From positions 50,269,600 to 50,333,599 of the forward strand of contig NC_052354.1 in NCBI RefSeq assembly GCF_009727055.1: a stretch of 64,000 nucleotides of DNA, given 5' to 3'. The notes beneath the pieces were generated by a model. That model saw only the letters and a list, made by a program, of their open reading frames with translations. It was not told where the DNA came from and did not search any database. Numbering within the stretch: the first letter of the stretch is position 1; every line of letters begins with the position of its first letter. Source of the stretch: Benincasa hispida. Lineage: Eukaryota; Streptophyta; Magnoliopsida; Cucurbitales; Cucurbitaceae. The position numbers were made by a program, and so were the translations under genes. Positions 58,233 to 64,000 of the stretch are shown here, one piece after another.

Positions 58233-60025
58233 TACATCAATTGGCAAGTCCATATTTGAAACCACTTCCAAATCACTTAGAAACTTCTTGAGCCAAATAT
58301 TTTCCTTTGTTGCTTAACGAGCAACTACATACTTAGTTTCCATAGTGGAATCTGCAATGAATCCTTACTTGATACTATGCCATACTACAGCTCTGTCGTT
58401 CAGGGTAAACATTGATCTTGATGTGAATTTCCTAGAATCCTTGTCAGTTTGGAAATCAGAGTCGTCCCATCAGGATCAAATCCTTAGCTTCATACACTAG
58501 TTTGTAGTCCCTCGTTCTCCTAAGATACTTGGGGATGTTCTTAACTGCAGTCCAATGGTCTAACCCTGGATTGGACTGGTATCTACTGACTATTCCCACT
58601 GCATAATAAATGTCTGGCCTAGTGTAGAGCATAACATACATTAAGCTGCCCACACTTGAGGCATGGGAACACGTCTCATATCCTCAACTTCTTAAAGTGT
58701 CTTAGGACACTGTTCCTTAGACAAGTGAACCCCATGCCTGAAAGGTAATAAACCCTTCTTAGAGTTCTGTATCGAATATTAGTTCAACATTTTTTCGATA
58801 TAAGTTACTAAGATAGAGCCAATGTTCTGTTCTTGCGATCCCTAATTATTTGGATCCCAAGTACATATTGCGCCTCTCTCAAATCTTCATTTTGAATTGG
58901 GTGTCAACCATTCCTTAATGTCAGCAAGGTACCTTAGATCATTCCCAATGAATAGGATATCATCGCATAAAGTACTAAAAAACTATTTTATCATTGATTA
59001 TTTTCTTGTAGATACAAGGTTCAACATTTTGATCAAAACCAAAAAATTTGATTGTTGTATCAAATCTATTGTTCCAAGATCTGGATGCCTGTTTCAACCT
59101 ATAAATGGATCGATTTAGCTTGCAAACTTTTTATTCCTAACCTTAGGCTATGAACTCCTCGGGCTGAGACATAAAGATATTCTCTTCAAGATTGCCATTT
59201 AGAAAAGTAGTCTTGACATCCATTTTCAAAATCTCATAGCCATAATATGTGGCTATGGACAAGAGAATCCTTATAGACTTAAGCATAAGCAACAAGGGGA
59301 AAAAAAGTTTCCTCATAGTCAATCCCTTCCCTCTGGGTATAACCCTTTACTACAAGTCTAATTTTAAAGGTCTGTACCTTTCCAACTACATCTCTCTTTC
59401 TTTTATAAATCCATTCATACCCTATGGATTTAGCCCCTTCAAGTGGATCTACAAGCTACCATATTGAATTGGAGTACATAGATTTCTTTTTAAGGTCCAT
59501 GGCTTTGACTCATTGGTCTATGTCTACGTCATCCATTGTCTGCTTATAGGACAATGGATCCTCATCACTATCATTTGGTATGACAACCTGAGTTTTAGTT
59601 AAACCTAAGTAACGATCAGGATGTATCACAACCCTCCTACTGAGTTGAGGCATTCTCAATGATTGAGAAGGATGAGACTGACCTGAAGTGTTGGCTTCTT
59701 CATTAACTCTTGATAAAGGACCAACTACATCAGCAACCCTTGTTGATACTTCAGTAGCTTCACTTAATACTATTTTCCTACGTGGTTTATAATCTTTTAT
59801 GTGGTATTCCTCTAAAAATGTAGCGTTTGTCGATATAAACACCTTATTTTCTTGAGGGTCATAAAACAGACTATCTCTCGTTTCCTTAGAGTAACCAACA
59901 AATTAGCATAATCTTGAACGAGGTTCTAGCTTCTTAGGATTTGTCACTAAAACATGTGCAAGACAGCCTCAAATTTTGAAGTAATGTAAACTCGACTTAC
60001 GCCCCCTCTATAACTCGAAAGGTGT
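58233..60025 (-). pseudogene. Ty1/copia integrase-RT-RNase H, broken
   Basis: Minus strand, right to left: the end of the integrase region (GCLAHVLVTNPKKLEPRSRL, then FVGYSKETRDSLFYDPQENK and FISTNATFLEEYHIKDYKPR). Next is the linker (HPDRYLGL at about 59600). The reverse transcriptase region follows with many stops, then RNase H start MGSLMYVMLYTRPDIYYAVG (58653-58456) and TDSDFQTDKDSRKFTS. The order IN before RT defines copia. Multiple stops (for example TAA in the FVGY block near 59905) show it is dead. The left end is interrupted by LTR copy 3; the right end fuses to gypsy gag at about 60025. Confidence 0.85.
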
Positions 60026-60112
60026 TCTTGGGGAGAACTCGTAGAGGTTGGGTGACGCATAGTCTCGAATGGGCCTGTTGCGGCCGTTCACCAATAGGAT
60101 GGGATTCGCCAT
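60026..60112 (-). pseudogene. Gypsy gag N-terminus, truncated
   Basis: From ATG at 60112: MANPILLVNGRNRPIRDYAS, then PNLYEFSPR, where copia sequence takes over. It matches the N-termini of gag at 53065 (RNIPMRNYAVPDFYNFSPR) and 40645. It supports the gag start used there. Confidence 0.75.
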
Positions 60113-60326
60113 GACATTATTTTCATTTGGTGCTCTATTTGCTGGTTGTTCCGCGATGTTATCTTTCTCTTATTGTTGTTATTGGCGACTATCTCTCAAT
60201 CTTCGTCAGAATGTTCTTTCAATCTTTGGGTCGTAATGCGCCAGAGATTGAAAGCTGCAAAGAAAATCAGAAAATTACCGTTTGCACACTGTATTGTCGA
60301 AGTCCCAGGCAATGGCGCCAAAAACT
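60113..60326 (-). promoter_or_regulatory. Gypsy leader with primer binding site
   Basis: A PBS on the minus strand (TGGCGCCATTGCCTGGGAC, 60302-60320) lies 6 bp inside the LTR. The rest is an untranslated leader, including the complement of 'cagaatgttctttcaatc' also seen as 'aattcagccctgatgtgctc' in style near 53090. Confidence 0.65.
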
Positions 60327-61996
60327 TGATGCATTATTTTATGCGATGAAATAATGGTAAGGATTGCATTGGTGGAAAATGCATTGAGCATGTAAGTATT
60401 CTCAGTAAGATCCAAGTATAAATTCTACTGAGTTGCCTGGTAAGCCCAGGGTCGAACTTAGGGGCTAAGGAAAACAATATGCGATGGTTATTTTAGATCA
60501 CTTTGCGGTAACAAATAAATCAAGTGGTTGGTTGGTTTATTGTTTACAGTATAAAATGTATGCGGTGGAGTTAAGAAAAGAATTAATAATACGAAGGATG
60601 CAATGAATATGCAGGGAAAAGGGTTGAGAAAGGGTTTAGCTAACACTTCCTAGGAATGCGTTCATTGTTATGTGATCATGCTACATACACACAACAACAA
60701 ATCATCTCTCAATGCAAATGCTACGGCTTCTAGTTTTAGAATGCATGAAATATTGCGATAATGTCTATAGGACTTACACATAAGCCTCTATTCTTGCCTA
60801 TGCGATGATGATTGACACACACATACAATGCGACCACATACTACCATAACCTATCTCTAGGGTGTATGCGATGCATGTTGGTAAACAGAGCTTATCTCCA
60901 AGTCCCTATCTCTTTCTTATGAAGATCTAATCTTGCTCTCTCGAGTCTAGATTCTAACCTAGCTCTCTCAAGTTTTAGGTTCTTTCTTTAGACTTTCTCT
61001 CGAGTAGCTCTAAAGGGGTGTTGGGTGCAACATAAGACAAGATGATTGCATGCAATGAAGATCCTAGGTCATGTTAGCTAAGTACTTCTCAACCCATTTG
61101 ATAGATTTAGCTACTCATGCATGTTTTAAAGAGAGTGAACAGATGTAGATAAGTAACTTCCATTTTATAGATAAATTGACAATGCAGAATAAGAATAAAG
61201 AATATGGTAACAATTTCTTGCTTCCCAGGGCTTTTACACTGTTCTTCTCTACTCTGCTCAAAAGATATTCTTGCTCTCGTAAGAGTTGGCCTTCTCTTTG
61301 TCTTTCCAGGCCTCCTGGGTTCTCTCTCGAGCTGACCAGGACGATCTTCTGCTGTCTTTTCCCTTCTCTCACTTTCACCTTCTAAGTATAACAAAAACTA
61401 AGAACAAGAACTCTAAGACTAGGCGAACTAACTAACTGAATGAACTTCTTCACTGAAGATGGCCCTCGGTATTTATAGAGTTTTAGGGTGAGAAGCTTTT
61501 TCTCTCTTATGTTTACACTGATGGGATGGCATTAATTCTCTGTCTGATAATCCGAATAATTGTCACCGAAAAGTTGAGTGTGCTTGCTATAGTAGGTCGT
61601 TAATGGCTTGTCAACTTAATTCGGAGTCGACCGTCATCAGCTTTCTGTCCCATCGTGATTTATTAAGCTTTCACCCAGATGTACCCACCTTGATGCGCCG
61701 AATTTATGTGGCCACCTTCTCGAGTAGATTTTCGAACGCAAACGATCGCATAGCCTTGCGGTCGCAATCTATTATGCGTTCAGACGTTAATTTCTTCGGA
61801 TCGCATTTCTGCCTTGCGTCAATGCATTTTCTTGCACAAAAATATATAAGTTAACTGTTTTAGTGCGATGGACGCATGCGATCGCAATGTTGTGAACTTA
61901 ATGCTTTTGGACGAATTATTGTATATTTTTATCATCGCAATCCTACATTATTTTATGATTCTGCATTGTAATAACGTGCATTTCTGCCCGTTATCA
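60327..61996 (-). repeat. Gypsy LTR (family E) shared by two interiors
   Basis: 1,670 bp, TGATGCATTATT...CCCGTTATCA. A PBS adjoins its left edge and a purine-tract complement ('cacctaaatttaaac') its right edge. It therefore serves as 5' LTR for the truncated piece on the left and as 3' LTR for the element on the right. A minus-strand TATA box is the complement of 'ggtatttatagag' (about 61468-61480). Confidence 0.75.
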
Positions 61997-63314
61997 CACC
62001 TAAATTTAAACAATGCTAGTCCTCAAGCATAAGCTAAAGATTTCCTTTAAGTCGATCGCCTTCTCTTTCTTAGATTTCTCAAGGATGCCTTATTCGAATC
62101 CTATACACCAAAATCTCCTTAATTCTTATCCAAGTCTCTTCTTAAAATATTTCTAAAATTTAGGGATTGCAAGTTTAACCTTCAAAAAGATTTTACTAGA
62201 TTCCATGGCATCGCATGATTTGTTTCATAAAAAAACTTTTTCACTGGGTTATTTTCAAATGATTTTTATCCTTGCGTAATTTAGACATATTATTTATTTT
62301 TATATTTTTTTCTATGACCTTGCGCTGATCCAAGTGCCTAGCCTTCGTTTTGGCTTGCACCTACGTGTGTCATGCGGACATCCAACTACGAGTAAAGCGC
62401 TCTTTCTTAGTCTAAACTCATGCCCAATTGGTAGCAGAGTTGCGATAATTTATTTATGCGTTGATCACGATTCCTACCTTTGTTTTGGCATGCCCCCACG
62501 TGTGTCATGCGGACATCCAACTACGAGTAGGATCCGATTGCAATGTTATGATTTTTTTTAACAAAAAAAAAATGGCAAGGTTGAAAATGAATACCACATC
62601 CCCAAATTTAAAACGCAGCAATGTCCCCATTGCTGAAAGATTGAAAGAAGTCATGCAATGTTCTTAGGAAGTTTCGTAAAGGGTCAGTTTGAAAGAAAGC
62701 TAGCAGACCACTAACTTCTAGAAATATTTCATGAGAAAACTGTCCTAAAATTAAGTTGATTCTAGAATATATGGAAAAAAAAATAGAAGTATGCGTTTCA
62801 TCATTGAAATCGTAATTGGCAAAGAGAAATAATGCGGTGACTTACTAAATTAATCAATGTTAAATGATTATGTCAACTAAAAAGGATGCAATGATGAAAT
62901 TTTCAAAATTAAAATACGATGCGATAGTGCAAAATTTGGAATAAATAAAGTTAAGGAAAGATATAACCCCAAATTTGCGCTGCCGCCCGCATTATTTGTG
63001 GACGCATCCTGCTTTGCGGTAACTGTTTTCTTTGATTACGGTGATGAAATAAAGTAGTTGCGTCTTCGTGTAGTGCCTCCGCAATCGTTCACCTCGATCA
63101 TTGCAAGGAAAACATTGAGAGGGTCAAATAATAATAAAACAAAGTTAACAAAATGCCATTTTTTTTTGTAGATAAGCAACAAATAGCGAAATGAAAATAC
63201 TAAAAGGGAATAGAGATAAGTTCATGAATTTAGGATTTCAAAGGATAGTTCACAAAACTTGTGTCCTTGATGAATTTGATTCGCATGATTGTGCAGGGAC
63301 CGCCCACTTCTTTT
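61997..63314 (-). other. Non-coding 3' region of the right-hand gypsy element
   Basis: The region begins with the purine-tract complement and contains the paired modules at 62348 and 62483, an 'acatccccaaatttaaaacg' block (62598) and no coding domain. The layout matches 45806-47570, though the 60-bp repeat is not seen. Confidence 0.65.
62348..62530. repeat. Paired 47-bp modules, set 3
   Basis: Copies at 62348-62394 and 62483-62529 share ttttggc(t/a)tgc, acgtgtgtcatgcggacatc and caactacgagta. They are 135 bp apart and are the closest matched pair of the three sets. Confidence 0.85.
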
Positions 63315-64000
63315 TCATTCAGAGTTTCTCAGGTGTACGGAGGCGACCTTGCGATGCCAGTCTTCTCCACGATATATTTTCACTCGTTGCCCATTAACTT
63401 TGAATATGTTGGTTCCGTCATCATTGGATAACTCGACCGCACCATGCGAGAATATCTCTCTAACTATGAAGGGTCCGGACCAACGTGACTTTAATTTCCT
63501 AGGGAAGAGTCGTAGCCGTGAATTAAATAGTAAGTCCTTTTGCCCGACTTGGAGATTCTTTCCACATAATTGTTTGTCATGCCAGTGCTTTGCGCGCTCT
63601 TTGTAGATATTTGTGTTCTCGTATGCGTGAGTTCTCCATTCCTCCAACTTGACCAATTGAAGTTTCCTTGCTTCCCCTACGGCCTTTAAGTCAAAGTTTA
63701 GCTTTTTCACCACCCACAGTGCTTTATGCTCTAACTCGAGTGGTAAATGGCATGCCTTTCCAAATACCAATGCATATGGGGACATGCCTATAGGTGTCTT
63801 ATAAGCGATCCTGTATACCCACAATGCATCATTCAGCTTTGTTGCCTAATCTTTTCGTGAAGGCTTCACCACCTTCTCTAGTACCAACATGATCTCCCAG
63901 TTGGACACTTCAGCTTGACCATTTGTCTGTGGATGGTATGCGGTAGCCACTCTATGGAGGATATTATATTTGCGCAGCAATTCTTTGACAGTGTGATTGA
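63315..64000 (-). pseudogene. Gypsy integrase, C-terminal half (runs off window)
   Basis: Minus strand: [20 protein letters not shown] (with the catalytic Glu) at about 63880-63950, then [11 protein letters not shown], an in-frame TAG at 63846-63848, then a clean 169-codon frame 63824-63315. That frame has [60 protein letters not shown] and [13 protein letters not shown]. This is the best-preserved copy of the integrase C-terminal domain here; no chromodomain follows. The remaining pol lies beyond 64000. Confidence 0.85.

Noticed and set aside
1..64000. tRNA, rRNA, bacterial-style operons, riboswitches or phage genes
   Set aside because: I looked for their usual signatures and saw none; a low-copy tRNA could still be missed without a covariance search.

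Overview
This is repeat-dominated nuclear DNA from a flowering plant. It has spliced genes with GT-AG introns, plant Ty1/copia and Ty3/gypsy retrotransposons, a CACTA-type transposon, a plant linker-histone pseudogene and an AT-rich background. The hairpin MITE and the retrotransposon flavour look cucurbit-like to me. That assignment is an inference from memory and weak; 'eudicot' is safer.

Host genes are few. One looks intact: an eight-exon minus-strand gene (25886-30057) whose exons join in phase into a 499-residue FAD/NAD(P)-binding amine-oxidase/renalase-like protein with a probable organelle-targeting N-terminus and one GC-AG intron. The second host locus is a histone H1 gene (14782-15664, +) disabled by frameshifts, a nonsense codon and a lost splice acceptor. 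Two short exon-like pieces lie just downstream of the FAD gene.

Most of the rest is nested retrotransposons. From left to right: a copia LTR end and a degraded gypsy interior with its 5' LTR (1-5564); a complete but dead gypsy element (5587-12857, TSD ttaca/ttata); another LTR fragment and AT-rich spacer; the H1 pseudogene; a copia-type LTR split by a 2.8-kb non-autonomous CACTA element (16674-19448); an AT-rich spacer with a 440-bp gap, a 36-bp minisatellite and a MITE (20424-25240); the FAD gene; a copia PBS/gag remnant; and a pile-up of Athila-like gypsy pieces (about 31361-42742). A minus-strand copia element follows (42841-60025). Its LTR is split by a full-length Athila-like element with a perfect TSD (43869-55278), and its RNase H region is split by a solo LTR. 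Two gypsy pieces sharing one LTR close the window (60026-64000). All polyprotein genes seen carry stops or frameshifts, are truncated, or run off the window.

Two points matter most to a reader. First, the CACTA element carries a fragment strongly resembling the helicase core of DDM1/LSH-type SNF2 remodelers, the class that silences transposons in plants; this is the most interesting biological signal here. Second, five copies of the 38-bp Nextera mate-pair junction adapter are embedded in the assembly (39081, 39201, 54856, 56718, 56940), each beside duplicated flanking sequence. Local structure there, including the apparent loss of pol from the element around 39-40 kb, should not be trusted as biology.
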